Of a stretch of 39,005 bases of DNA, positions 1 to 8,068 are shown piece by piece. The DNA lies in assembly GCA_037623315.1 (NCBI GenBank), contig JBBJJH010000031.1, positions 1 through 39,005 on the forward strand. The letters run 5' to 3'. Made by a program: the position numbers and the translations under genes. Position 1 is the stretch's first letter. Each line of letters opens with the position of its first letter. Origin of the DNA: Halanaerobiaceae bacterium ANBcell28. Lineage in GTDB: Bacteria; Bacillota; Halanaerobiia; Halanaerobiales; DTU029. Below the pieces are notes generated by a model, which saw only the letters and a program-made list of their open reading frames with translations, had not been told where the DNA came from and ran no database searches.

Positions 1-55
1 ATATGTTAAGGCTGTTGAAAGATTGGAGTTCTGGGTTTTGGGGAAACTCTATTCT
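1..55. mobile_element. Foreign sequence abutting truncated fbp (possible insertion-element end)
   Basis: The fbp reading frame matches its family up to about residue 508 (codon near base 54). The remaining 15 residues, including the segment VSPKPRTPIFQQP, are unlike any class III fructose-bisphosphatase I know. The other two frames of this stretch do not resume the family sequence, so a simple frameshift does not explain it. An inserted element or a rearrangement whose edge lies here is the likeliest cause. I cannot name the element from 55 bases, and no transposase is visible. Confidence 0.35.
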
Positions 56-1577
56 CTATATGTGTTGATTTATCATCAATAAAGTACCTTTCAAATGTTG
101 TCATTTTATCTTTTCCAAATAGGGGTGAATTCGGCCCTTTCCATAAATACCAGATATAATCAAGGTTGTAGTCTTTTTCTTTTAAGTTATCATTATTAAA
201 ATAAGCATTTATCACTATATTTTCTAACTCATCTATGTATTCTTTCCCTGAAAGAAATTCATTTTTAAGCTTTACTTTTTTAAATGAGCCATCTTTATTT
301 AATGGAATACAACCATGGAATAAGAGGTTAGAATTATAGCTTTTATACATACTACCTTTAGCAAATAAAAACTGTATATGTTGCTGAAGTTTTTCACTTT
401 TTAAAAATGAATTTCTTAGCTTATTAATTAAATCTAACTCATTAGAGCTTAAGTTATAGGGATCATTTATATCCACAATAGGGAAATTACTATCATTTAA
501 TTGGTATTCTTTATTTTTAATTTTGATCGTACCTTTATCATAGTTTATCTTATCCAGTAATAGTCGATTATCCAGTTCTTCTTTAAATCTTCGCTTAATT
601 ATTACTCCTTCTAGTTTAAACTGAATTATTGATATAGCCTTATGCATTTTAGATATCAGTGAAAACTCATTATCATTACAATCACTTTCTGGTCTGTCCT
701 TAGGAATAAAGCTTGTACAAGGATCGTCTCCATATTCTTCCATAGCAAATGTAGCAAGAGGCAATAGATTAATACCATAGGCATCTTTCAAGATATCCAA
801 ATTACAATATCTCAAAGCTATCCTTATAACATTAGCCATACAGGCTTCACTACCAGCAGCAGCTCCAATCCAGATTATATCATGATTTCCCCACTGTATA
901 TCTACTGATTTATATTCCATCAAACTATCCATAACTATATCCGCTCCAGGTCCTCTATCATATATATCCCCTAAAATATGCAGTCTATCTACAGCCAGCT
1001 TTTGAATAAGATTAGAAATAGCTACAATAAAAGAATCAGCACGATCAACTTCAATTATAGATTTAATAATCTGCTCATAATAGGCTTCCTTATCCTGATG
1101 AAAATCTTGATGCAAAAGCTCTTCAAATATATATGCAAAGTCATCAGCTAAGGCTTTTCTTATCTTGGAACGAGTATATTTAGAAGAAACAACCCTGCAT
1201 ATCTGTACAAGACGTCTTAAAGTAATTCTATACCATTCGTCCATATTTTTTATATCTTTCTTAATAAGCTCTAATTTCTCTTCAGGATAATATATCAATG
1301 TTGCCAGGGTATCGATATCTTCTTTATGTAATGTAGAAGCAAATATATCATTAATCTTGTGTTTTATCACCCCAGATGCACTTTTTAACATATGTGTAAA
1401 TGCCTCATACTCTCCATGTATATCTGTAAGAAAAAATTCTGTTCCTTTGGGAAGATTCAATATAGCCTGTAAATTTATTATCTCTGTACTTACAGATTGA
1501 ATATCAGGGAACTGAGTTGCTAACAATTCTAAATACTTCAGATCATTATCATCAATGTCAAACTTTTTATTACTCAT
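6..1577 (-). pseudogene. fbp: Class III fructose-1,6-bisphosphatase, 3'-truncated
   Basis: This is the gluconeogenic phosphatase of Firmicutes, which hydrolyses fructose 1,6-bisphosphate to fructose 6-phosphate in the cytoplasm. The metallophosphatase motifs are present: TDIHGEY at residues 51-57, GDIYDRG at 203-209 and GNHD at 230-233. The start is the ATG at 1577 behind a GGGAGGAA ribosome binding site. The frame ends at 523 residues, whereas the family is usually about 640-670. The normal tail, including a conserved GH(V/T)PVK segment, is missing. Family resemblance stops at the segment FERYFIDDKSTHIE (about residue 508), and the rest is unrelated. The gene lies downstream of the lactate module, where gluconeogenesis from lactate would make sense. 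The identity of the family is secure. Whether the cell has another intact fbp is unknown. Confidence 0.85.
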
Positions 1578-1725
1578 ACGTTCCTCCCGTTCGTAATTTT
1601 AAATTTATATAATCTAAAATGATATCTTATAATTATACTCTTTATAGTCAGCATACAATATAATATGTATAATTTCAATTATTTTTTATGTTTTTATTTG
1701 TTTTTTTCTTTTTTTGTGAGTATAC

Positions 1726-1760
1726 AAAAAGTCCCTGCCAATTATACTAGATTGACAGGG
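1726..1760 (-). terminator. Rho-independent terminator after the cupin gene
   Basis: On the minus strand a 10-bp stem (CCCTGTCAAT with ATTGGCAGGG, one G-U pair, arms at 1751-1760 and 1733-1742) is followed by ACTTTTTG. It lies directly after the stop of the cupin gene and 150 bases before fbp, so fbp probably has its own promoter. Confidence 0.75.
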
Positions 1761-1783
1761 TTTTCCTTATATTATATCTTCAT

Positions 1784-3046
1784 CTAAAAGTCCAATTCAG
1801 GACTGTCAGCAAAATGTTTCAAGATAACTATATCTTCAGTTCTTGACTTATTTGTAATTTTTACACCCTCATGTGCAGCTTTCTCAGTTACAAAAAATTC
1901 ATCATTTGTTAATTGACCATATCTTATTAGAGTAGGTGTTTCTAAATCCCATACACCAAACTTACCATGTCCCTGAATACAGATTATCCCATATGGAGCA
2001 GAATCTTTAATAACTACAGTTTGGCCTGGAAAAACTGTTAGGCGTTTTGCAGAGACTGTATCACTTTTATAACAAATCCACTCTTCTTTATAGCCTTCTT
2101 CCACCATCTCTTCAATCTCTTTTGCTGGTATAGGTTTCATAAATCTATTTTCTTTAAAATTCTGATCTGCGTTTAAGTCCCAATCAATTAACTCCAGGAG
2201 ATATTCGTAATTTCCTAATTGATCTTCAGGGCAATTTTTCCAGAGTAATTCCTCATTGACAACCTGTCCATTTAGCAATACAGACTGGTACATAGAATAT
2301 ACATCTGAAGAAAATTGTGGTTCATAAGTACATAGACTACCAGGTGCATGCATGACTCCTGGTGGCACATCCCAGCCAGTGTCTAGTTCTAGCTTATAAG
2401 CCCTTGATAGACCAGTAATCTTATTATCACCTTTAGGAAAATTTTTAAGGGCCTCCAAAACTTCATCTTTAGTAGTACCAGGGTTAAATCCAAAAAAAGT
2501 AAATGGATACTCTCCTCCATGATTATTCATCTGAGCAGGAAAAAAATACATTTCTGGTTTTCCTTCTGCCCCTACTTTCCTCGCGTGCTGATCTCGATGA
2601 TGAATATGGAAAGGGAGTGGCCCTGCATTATCAAAGAATTTAGAAAACATAGGCCATCTGCCATACTTTTCCCATAGACTTTCACCTATAATTTCAGACT
2701 TCTCAAGCTCAATTGCATCTCTTAAAAGGATTTTCTCTTTTCCCGCTTCATCAAGGACTATATAGCTAAGGCCTTCATCTTCAGCAGTTAAAGGACCGTT
2801 TTCCGCATGGGTAGTTGAAGCCAGCCATCGTTCATCAATGCCTCCTCTTTCTGCCCCCAAAACATAATAATCATCTGGATGAAGCTTGATTCTTTTACCT
2901 GGCCTACAAAAGACTCTAGGCACCCATGCTGGAGCTAAGCGAAAAATACCTTTTCCTCTGTCCAATGCTTTTTCTATAAGTTCTTTATTAATTGTCAACA
3001 CCCCATTTGTATAGTATTCACTACAAAACAGTAAAACTTGCTTCAT
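1784..3046 (-). CDS. Phosphomannose-isomerase-like cupin protein of unknown substrate
   Basis: This 420-residue protein has cupin features resembling type I mannose-6-phosphate isomerases. A metal-site candidate, FHIHHRDQHA, lies near residues 146-155. It is followed by GKPEMYFFPAQ, which matches the KPEM segment of those isomerases, and by VPPGVMHAPG around residues 232-241, like their PxGxxHA motif. A second cupin-like half follows, rich in beta strand and glycine turns. No signal peptide or membrane segment is seen. It follows larA by 77 bases on the same strand and ends at a clear terminator, so it may be the last gene of the lactate operon. No convincing ribosome binding site precedes the ATG, which is unusual here. 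A sugar-phosphate isomerase or a non-isomerase cupin are both possible, and the substrate cannot be read from the sequence. Confidence 0.6.
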   Translation of the reverse strand: MKQVLLFCSEYYTNGVLTINKELIEKALDRGKGIFRLAPAWVPRVFCRPGKRIKLHPDDYYVLGAERGGIDERWLASTTHAENGPLTAEDEGLSYIVLDEAGKEKILLRDAIELEKSEIIGESLWEKYGRWPMFSKFFDNAGPLPFHIHHRDQHARKVGAEGKPEMYFFPAQMNNHGGEYPFTFFGFNPGTTKDEVLEALKNFPKGDNKITGLSRAYKLELDTGWDVPPGVMHAPGSLCTYEPQFSSDVYSMYQSVLLNGQVVNEELLWKNCPEDQLGNYEYLLELIDWDLNADQNFKENRFMKPIPAKEIEEMVEEGYKEEWICYKSDTVSAKRLTVFPGQTVVIKDSAPYGIICIQGHGKFGVWDLETPTLIRYGQLTNDEFFVTEKAAHEGVKITNKSRTEDIVILKHFADSPELDF

Positions 3047-3123
3047 TTAATATAATGGATTTTTAAATTAAAAATAAACCCAGCTAAATTAAATACCCGC
3101 TTATATTAACAGGCTTATTTTAC

Positions 3124-4392
3124 TTATCTAACTACAACAGCGACACCATCAGGGATTACCGTTATTTTCCTATCTCTTCCAACAATCTCTTCAGCCATTG
3201 CTATAGCCTCATCTAGACTAGCAGCATATTTCATATGCATGTCCTCAACTATTTCCCGGGAAACATCCGTCACCATTATCACAGTAAAATCCAGTAGAAC
3301 TCTGGCTAATACCTGTGATTCCCACTGGTCAGGAACAGTTTCATTGCGTTTACGCCTTAATATATCATGCATGACATCTTTCACTGAATCAGCCTGGGCA
3401 AATGTTTGATAAAACTCTTCTCCTCCATGACCATCAGAACATTCGGCAAGCATAATTATAACACCATTTTTATTACAAACAGCTTCGGCTGCAGTCATCC
3501 CTTTCACTGCCTGATAAATATTCTGATCAAGGGGGTAACCCCCATTTGTACTAATCACAATATCAGCAGCGTGTTTATCAACTCCAGCCAGCCTATCAAC
3601 GAACTCACATCCAGCCTGATGTGCTTTATCACTATCACCAGCCACAGCCTTAATAATTTTCTTATCTCCGTCCAGAACCACATTCAAAATAAATTTCAGC
3701 TCTGCTTTTTCTGCAGCATAGATCATATCTCGATGTAGTGGATTCCCCTTTAAAATTCCTGTTCTGGATTTATCATCAGCAATAAATTCTGAACAATGAT
3801 TAGCTAAAACAGTATCTTTACTGGCAATACCAGGAAGTACACTTTTCCTGCCTCCCGAAAAACCAGCAAAAAAATGAGGTTCAATAAAACCTTCAGCAAT
3901 TAAGACATCAGTCTCAATGGCCAGTTTATTAAGAATTAGTTCTCCACCAGAAGGCAGAGTACCTAACTTAAGCATCATTTCATCATCTCGACAATCATGA
4001 ATAACTATCTTTTCATTATCAACAATTTCATCACCATACTTATCCCTTAGTTCAGCATCAGTACTGGCCCGATGAAAACCAGTAGCCACAAGAATAGTAA
4101 TATCTATATCTGAATTTCCCTTCCTTAATTCCTCCAGAAGTATAGGCATAGTAATATGACTGGGTACCGGTCTGGTATGATCACTTGAGATTATCACAAT
4201 ACTATCTTTACCCTGAACAAGTTCAGCCAAGGACTCAGAAGCAATGGGATTAGCCAGAGCTTCACGAACAAGATCCTCTTCACTACGTTTAATCTCATAA
4301 CTCTCCACATCAGATACCAGCACTGAATTAACCCTCTCATCTGGTAAATCACAAATCAACTTTTCTTTCCCATAGGGTAATTTCACGCGCAT
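3124..4392 (-). CDS. larA: LarA-family nickel-dependent lactate (2-hydroxyacid) racemase
   Basis: LarA interconverts D- and L-lactate, using a nickel-pincer nucleotide tethered to a lysine. Counting from the ATG at 4392, the protein is 422 residues with the DHTRPVP motif at 71-77. His107, His173, Lys183 and His199 fall one residue before the catalytic and nickel-binding His108, His174, Lys184 and His200 of Lactobacillus plantarum LarA. The Lys183 context is HFFAGFSGGRKSVLPG. I prefer ATG 4392 to the in-frame GTG 4398 because AGGAGG lies 7 bases before the ATG. Its place after etfBA-lctD parallels lctF of Acetobacterium woodii and would let an enantiomer-specific dehydrogenase use both lactates. 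Relatives in this family act on other 2-hydroxyacids, so the substrate is inferred from context. The cofactor genes larB, larC and larE are not in the window. Confidence 0.88.
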   Translation of the reverse strand: MRVKLPYGKEKLICDLPDERVNSVLVSDVESYEIKRSEEDLVREALANPIASESLAELVQGKDSIVIISSDHTRPVPSHITMPILLEELRKGNSDIDITILVATGFHRASTDAELRDKYGDEIVDNEKIVIHDCRDDEMMLKLGTLPSGGELILNKLAIETDVLIAEGFIEPHFFAGFSGGRKSVLPGIASKDTVLANHCSEFIADDKSRTGILKGNPLHRDMIYAAEKAELKFILNVVLDGDKKIIKAVAGDSDKAHQAGCEFVDRLAGVDKHAADIVISTNGGYPLDQNIYQAVKGMTAAEAVCNKNGVIIMLAECSDGHGGEEFYQTFAQADSVKDVMHDILRRKRNETVPDQWESQVLARVLLDFTVIMVTDVSREIVEDMHMKYAASLDEAIAMAEEIVGRDRKITVIPDGVAVVVR

Positions 4393-4424
4393 AAACACCC
4401 CTCCTTTTGTTTTAATTCACACAT

Positions 4425-4618
4425 AGCTCTCTCGCCTTAATCAACCGTAAATTTTGCTATTTAACTGAATGAAATAAAAAAGTCTTAAGATAAGACTTTT
4501 GAAAGAGCAAGTTTACAAAGCTCTTTCGCCTCTATCCAGCCTGAATATTTTGCTGTTTAACTGAATGAGATTAAAAAGTCTCCAATTTTTACTGATTGAT
4601 AAAAGCAAGTTTACAAAA
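4425..4618. repeat. Two imperfect direct repeats of about 94-98 bp
   Basis: Copy A starts at 4425 (AGCTCTCTCGCC) and copy B at 4519 (AGCTCTTTCGCC). Both continue through TTTTGCT(A/G)TTTAACTGAATGA, then A-rich sequence with AAAAAGTCT, and both end in AGCAAGTTTACAAA (4506 and 4604). Copy A also contains the stem GAAAGAGC (4501-4508) with GCTCTTTC (4520-4527). The repeats fill the 331-base gap between lctD and larA, where no coding region is visible. Confidence 0.75.
4473..4500 (-). terminator. AT-rich hairpin with T-run between lctD and larA
   Basis: A perfect 10-bp stem (AAAAGTCTTA, 4478-4487, with TAAGACTTTT, 4491-4500) is followed on the minus strand by a T-run and ATTTC. It could weaken read-through from etfBA-lctD into larA. 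The stem has little GC, so termination would probably be partial. Confidence 0.45.
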
Positions 4619-4700
4619 TCCATGTTTGAACGTAACGCAGTGGAGTGAGTTGATTTTGTTCACTTTTTGATTGAAGAAAAAATTGGGAATTAGACTTTTT
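4573..4700. repeat. Nested long palindrome (possible dispersed mini-element)
   Basis: The outer arm AAAAAGTCTCCAATTTTT (4573-4590) is answered by AAAAATTGGGAATTAGACTTTTT (4678-4700), complementary apart from a small bulge. Inside it, ACAAAATC (4613-4620) pairs with GATTTTGT (4652-4659) around a core containing GAACGTAACGCAGTGGAGTG. Such nested structure with a GC-richer core is typical of short dispersed repeats. Its copy number elsewhere cannot be judged here. Confidence 0.5.
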
Positions 4701-4729
4701 CTCGAATGAAGTAAACAACAAAATATTCC

Positions 4730-6148
4730 CTACTCCATGTCAAATATCTTCCCAGGATTTAAGACATAATTAGGGTCAAAAGCTTTTTTAATACTTCTCA
4801 TTAAATTCAGTTCAGCTGGATCAGCAATCATTTTCATATAAGGCTTACGCTTAGAGCCAATTCCATGTTCTCCACTAATTGTACCACCAAGCTCTTTTAC
4901 AGCCTGATATATTTCCTCACAGGCTTTTTCCTCTATCTGATACCATTCTTCCATACTATGTTTTGGATTTTTAACAAGAGTTGAATGCAAATTACCATCA
5001 CCAGCATGTCCATAGCTAGGTATTTGAATATCATACTTATCTGCTATTTTTTGCAATTCTGGCATTAGATCTGGAATACTTGCAATTGGAACTACAATAT
5101 CCTCAAGGCTTTGCTCAGGACTAACTACTTTAAAGGCTTCCGCAATATTCCGTCTTACACTCCAGACACGCTCCTGTGTAGTATAATTATCTGCTACATA
5201 TACCTCGATAGCACCACTATCAAGACACAGTTCTCCGATCCTTTCAGCATCTTCTTCTACCTGCTCAGCTTTATTACCATCAACTTCAATCAATAGCATA
5301 GCTCCAGCTTCCTGATATGGTAAATGCTCATTAAGATATTCACAGGAAGTTTTGGTAGATAATTTATCCATAAACTCAATTCCTGTTGGAACAATCCTGG
5401 CTTCAGTCATAATTTTTGGTACCATATCAATAGCAGATTTCACATCTTTGAATAATACTAAAAGATCTACTTTTTCTGTAGGCATAGGTAATAATTTAAT
5501 TATAGCTTTTGTTATTATTCCTAAAGTACCCTCTGAACCAATTATCAATTGTTTCAAATCATATCCTGTAACATCTTTAACCCTTTTTCCTCCCAGTTCC
5601 ACAATCTCTCCAGTAGCTGTTACAATCTCTAAGCCCATGACATAACGACCTGTAACTCCATACTTAACAGCCTTTCCACCTCCGGCATTTTCAGCAATAT
5701 TTCCACCAATATAGCAGGTCTCTACACTCATTGGATAACCGGCAAAGAATAAGCCCTTTTCTCCTATCTCTTCATTTACACTATTTGTTACAACACCAGG
5801 TTCCAGTACCATCATCATATTATCATAATCAATCTCTATTACCTTATTCATCTTTTCTACTGATAAGACAATTCCCCCGTACTCTGGAATAGCACCACCT
5901 GAGAGGCCACTACCAGCGCCTCTAGGAGTTACTGGAATAAGTTCTTGATTAGCCAGCTTCATAATCTCACTTATTTGCTCAGTTGTAGTCGGAAATACTA
6001 CCACCTCTGGCATATGTCCATATTTTTCTGCTGGAATTTCATCATGTGCATATGCTTCAATTTTTTCTTTATCAGTTAAAACATTACGCGAACCCAATAT
6101 ATCTTCTAACTTAGCAAGTATATCTGTATTAACAGCATTATATTTCAT
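4730..6148 (-). CDS. lctD: FAD-dependent lactate/glycolate dehydrogenase, GlcD/LctD type
   Basis: This enzyme oxidises lactate (or glycolate) to the 2-oxoacid, probably passing electrons to the adjacent EtfAB. The N-terminal FAD_binding_4 domain shows TPRGAGSGLSGGAIP near residue 75 and GGNIAENAGGGKAVKYG near 150. The C-terminal FAD-oxidase domain shows YGHAGDGNLH, GTISGEHGIGSKRKPYM and a closing NPGKIFD. I start at ATG 6148 (472 residues), which has AGGAGG 9 bases upstream, rather than the in-frame TTG 6157, which directly abuts AGGAGG. This places the start one base after the etfA stop and implies coupled translation. In Acetobacterium woodii the LctBCD complex drives NAD-dependent lactate oxidation by electron confurcation with ferredoxin. 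That role is inferred here from gene order. Glycolate oxidase subunit is the main alternative. Confidence 0.87.
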   Translation of the reverse strand: MKYNAVNTDILAKLEDILGSRNVLTDKEKIEAYAHDEIPAEKYGHMPEVVVFPTTTEQISEIMKLANQELIPVTPRGAGSGLSGGAIPEYGGIVLSVEKMNKVIEIDYDNMMMVLEPGVVTNSVNEEIGEKGLFFAGYPMSVETCYIGGNIAENAGGGKAVKYGVTGRYVMGLEIVTATGEIVELGGKRVKDVTGYDLKQLIIGSEGTLGIITKAIIKLLPMPTEKVDLLVLFKDVKSAIDMVPKIMTEARIVPTGIEFMDKLSTKTSCEYLNEHLPYQEAGAMLLIEVDGNKAEQVEEDAERIGELCLDSGAIEVYVADNYTTQERVWSVRRNIAEAFKVVSPEQSLEDIVVPIASIPDLMPELQKIADKYDIQIPSYGHAGDGNLHSTLVKNPKHSMEEWYQIEEKACEEIYQAVKELGGTISGEHGIGSKRKPYMKMIADPAELNLMRSIKKAFDPNYVLNPGKIFDME

Positions 6149-6149
6149 T

Positions 6150-7148
6150 TTACTCAACCTCCTTTGCTATTACCTCATTTAAGACTGGCAATATCTCAAA
6201 TACGTCACCAACAATTCCAAAGTCAGCTACCTTGAAAATATCTGCATCTGGATCTTCATTTATTGCAATGATTGTATCCGCTGTTTTCATACCAGCCAGA
6301 TGTTGAATAGCTCCAGAGATTCCACAGCCAATATATAATTTGGGAGTGACTGTCTTTCCGCTCAAGCCTATCTGATAAGGATAGCTAATCCAGTCTCTAT
6401 CTACTGCATCCCGGGTAGCACCTACAACACCATCAAGATAGCCTGCTAATTCTTTTAGCATATCAAAGTTGTCTTTCCTTTTCATACCCTTACCACCAGC
6501 AATAACAATTTCCGCATCCTGAATATTTACATCTTCTTCATCATTTTTACGGAAGCCAACTTTTTCTACACGACCATCAAATAAATCTTTTTTAAAGTCA
6601 ATAGAGATAATTTCACCTTTTCTACTTTCATCAATTTCTGCTGCTTTTGTTGATTTAGGCCTGACAGTAGCCATTTGTGGACGATGTTCTGGTGTTTTGA
6701 TAGTAGCCAGAATATTACCTCCAATAGCCGGTCTGGTCTGCAATAGATTACCTGTTTCCTCTTCAATGTCTAGCTCAGTACAATCAGCAGTCAAACCACC
6801 ATGTACTCTCATAGCTACATGGGGCATCAAAGTTCTTCCCATAGAAGTTGCAGCAGCCAGAATAATAGAAGGCTTTCTCTCTTCAATTAAATCTATGATC
6901 ACATTACTATAATTTTCAACTATAAAAGATTCTAATTCTGGAGCATTAATCAAAAGTACCTGATCTGCTCCTCTTAAAATTAATTCTTCAGCCTTTTCTT
7001 TACTTATATTATTAGTCATCAAAACAGAGCTTAGTTTACAATCCAACTTGTCTGCTAATTTTCTACCTCTGCTTAACAATTCATAAGACACTGTTTTAAT
7101 TTCTCCTGCATTTGCTTCAGCAAGTGTCCAGATTCCTTGATAATCCAC
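6150..7148 (-). CDS. etfA: Electron transfer flavoprotein alpha subunit
   Basis: EtfA holds FAD and pairs with EtfB to carry electrons between the dehydrogenase and NAD/ferredoxin or another acceptor. The C-terminal FAD domain carries the ETF alpha signature: LYIGCGISGAIQHLAGM followed by IAINEDPDADIFKVADFGIVGD. GGKGMK is seen near residue 220. The protein is 332 residues and starts at the N-terminal ETF domain. It therefore lacks the extra ferredoxin domain found in the LctC subunit of Acetobacterium woodii. The start is a GTG at 7148 behind a G-rich AGGGGGG site. It lies 11 bases after etfB and one base before lctD, clearly one operon. Whether this ETF is confurcating or a plain carrier cannot be decided by eye. 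Confidence 0.92.
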   Translation of the reverse strand: MDYQGIWTLAEANAGEIKTVSYELLSRGRKLADKLDCKLSSVLMTNNISKEKAEELILRGADQVLLINAPELESFIVENYSNVIIDLIEERKPSIILAAATSMGRTLMPHVAMRVHGGLTADCTELDIEEETGNLLQTRPAIGGNILATIKTPEHRPQMATVRPKSTKAAEIDESRKGEIISIDFKKDLFDGRVEKVGFRKNDEEDVNIQDAEIVIAGGKGMKRKDNFDMLKELAGYLDGVVGATRDAVDRDWISYPYQIGLSGKTVTPKLYIGCGISGAIQHLAGMKTADTIIAINEDPDADIFKVADFGIVGDVFEILPVLNEVIAKEVE

Positions 7149-7159
7149 AATTATCCCCC

Positions 7160-7957
7160 CTATATAATCTCTTTCCCACGTAAGAATTCAAGCAGACTAT
7201 TTACAGCCTGATTTATACTTTCTTCATCATTTGCTTTTATGAACTCACCATTTCTAGTCACCTTAGGATGAGCTATTTTAACAACCCTGGTTGGTGAACC
7301 TTTTAAGCCAAGATACTCTTTTTTCATCTCCACATTCTCAGCTGACATTACTGGAATTTCCATCTTTCTGGCTTTTTGCTTGCCCCTTAAAGTTGGTAAG
7401 CGAGGATAACTAATTTCTTTAACAACAGTTAATAAGGATGGTAATGGTAACTTTAGGCTTTCATAACCCTCTTCAACCATTCTTTCAACAACAATACTGT
7501 CATCCTCTACTTTTAGAACTTTACTTGTATAAGTAGAAAGAGGTATATCCATATATGAAGCTATACATGGCCCAACCTGTCCTGTATCACCATCTGTCGC
7601 CCTTTCTCCAGCCAGTATTAAATCGAATTCTCCCAATTCCTCTATCACCTTAGCCAGCGCATATGCTGTAGCCCAGGTATCAGCACCAGCAAATTCACGA
7701 CCGGATACTAAAACCCCTTCATCACAGCCCATAGAAATTGCTTCCTTCAAAGCCTTTTCAGCAGAAGGGGGGCCCATAGTTATAACAGTTACTTTACCCC
7801 CATGTTCTTCAACCAATTGAATCCCAGTTTCAATAGCATAAAGATCCAGTGGATTCACTATACTCTCCACTCCATCTCTTTTCATAGTCCCTGTTTCAGG
7901 ATCCATCTTTACATTACTTGTTTCTGGTACCTGTTTAATAGCTATAATAATATTCAT
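7160..7957 (-). CDS. etfB: Electron transfer flavoprotein beta subunit
   Basis: EtfB of 265 residues is the partner of the downstream EtfA. It shows the family pattern AIKQVPET near the N-terminus, NPLDLYAIE near residue 36, and AGERATDGDTGQVGP near residue 118. The DGDTGQVGP nucleotide-binding loop is the form I associate with NADH-using, bifurcating-type ETFs, but this is an impression, not a test. The start ATG has AGGAGG 7 bases upstream. It is the first structural gene after the operator at 8043-8053 and the GntR gene, so the operon etfB-etfA-lctD(-larA) probably begins here. Confidence 0.92.
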   Translation of the reverse strand: MNIIIAIKQVPETSNVKMDPETGTMKRDGVESIVNPLDLYAIETGIQLVEEHGGKVTVITMGPPSAEKALKEAISMGCDEGVLVSGREFAGADTWATAYALAKVIEELGEFDLILAGERATDGDTGQVGPCIASYMDIPLSTYTSKVLKVEDDSIVVERMVEEGYESLKLPLPSLLTVVKEISYPRLPTLRGKQKARKMEIPVMSAENVEMKKEYLGLKGSPTRVVKIAHPKVTRNGEFIKANDEESINQAVNSLLEFLRGKEII

Positions 7958-8000
7958 AATGATTCCTCCTTTTGATTAATAAGTACTTTCTTGTAATCAC

Positions 8001-8032
8001 TTTATAGGCAGTTAATTTCCTTAAAATATCAA
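8001..8032 (-). promoter_or_regulatory. Possible promoter of the etfB operon
   Basis: On the minus strand TGCCTATAAA gives a TATAAA -10 candidate (8001-8006). TTGATA (8027-8032) lies upstream with a 20-base gap, longer than usual. The -10 match is fair and the -35 is weak, so an activator or another start is possible. Confidence 0.3.
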
Positions 8033-8042
8033 GTTGGTATGA

Positions 8043-8053
8043 TGGTCTGACCA
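8043..8053. promoter_or_regulatory. GntR/FadR-type operator TGGTCTGACCA
   Basis: This is a perfect 5-1-5 palindrome, TGGTC-T-GACCA, in the gap between the GntR regulator and etfB. It matches the TGGTN(1)ACCA-type core bound by FadR, LldR and PdhR relatives. A further half-site-like TTGGTA (8034-8039) lies beside it. The obvious ligand-responsive regulator is the GntR protein encoded 16 bases away, with lactate as the expected effector by analogy with LctA and LldR. Confidence 0.7.
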
Positions 8054-8068
8054 CTTAAAATAAAAAAA

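Noticed and set aside
1-55. Simple frameshift at the end of fbp
   Set aside because: Neither of the other two minus-strand frames resumes the family sequence, so sequence replacement is more likely.
1-55. Group II intron at the fbp break
   Set aside because: No GTGYG-type 5' boundary or other intron signal is seen in the short stretch available.
3406-3738. Plus-strand open frame opposite larA
   Set aside because: It is antisense to a well-supported gene with catalytic residues in place, and looks like low-complexity antisense translation.
6146-6157. Overlap of etfA and lctD by 8 bases
   Set aside because: It depends on a TTG start abutting AGGAGG. The ATG at 6148 has correct spacing and leaves one base between the genes.
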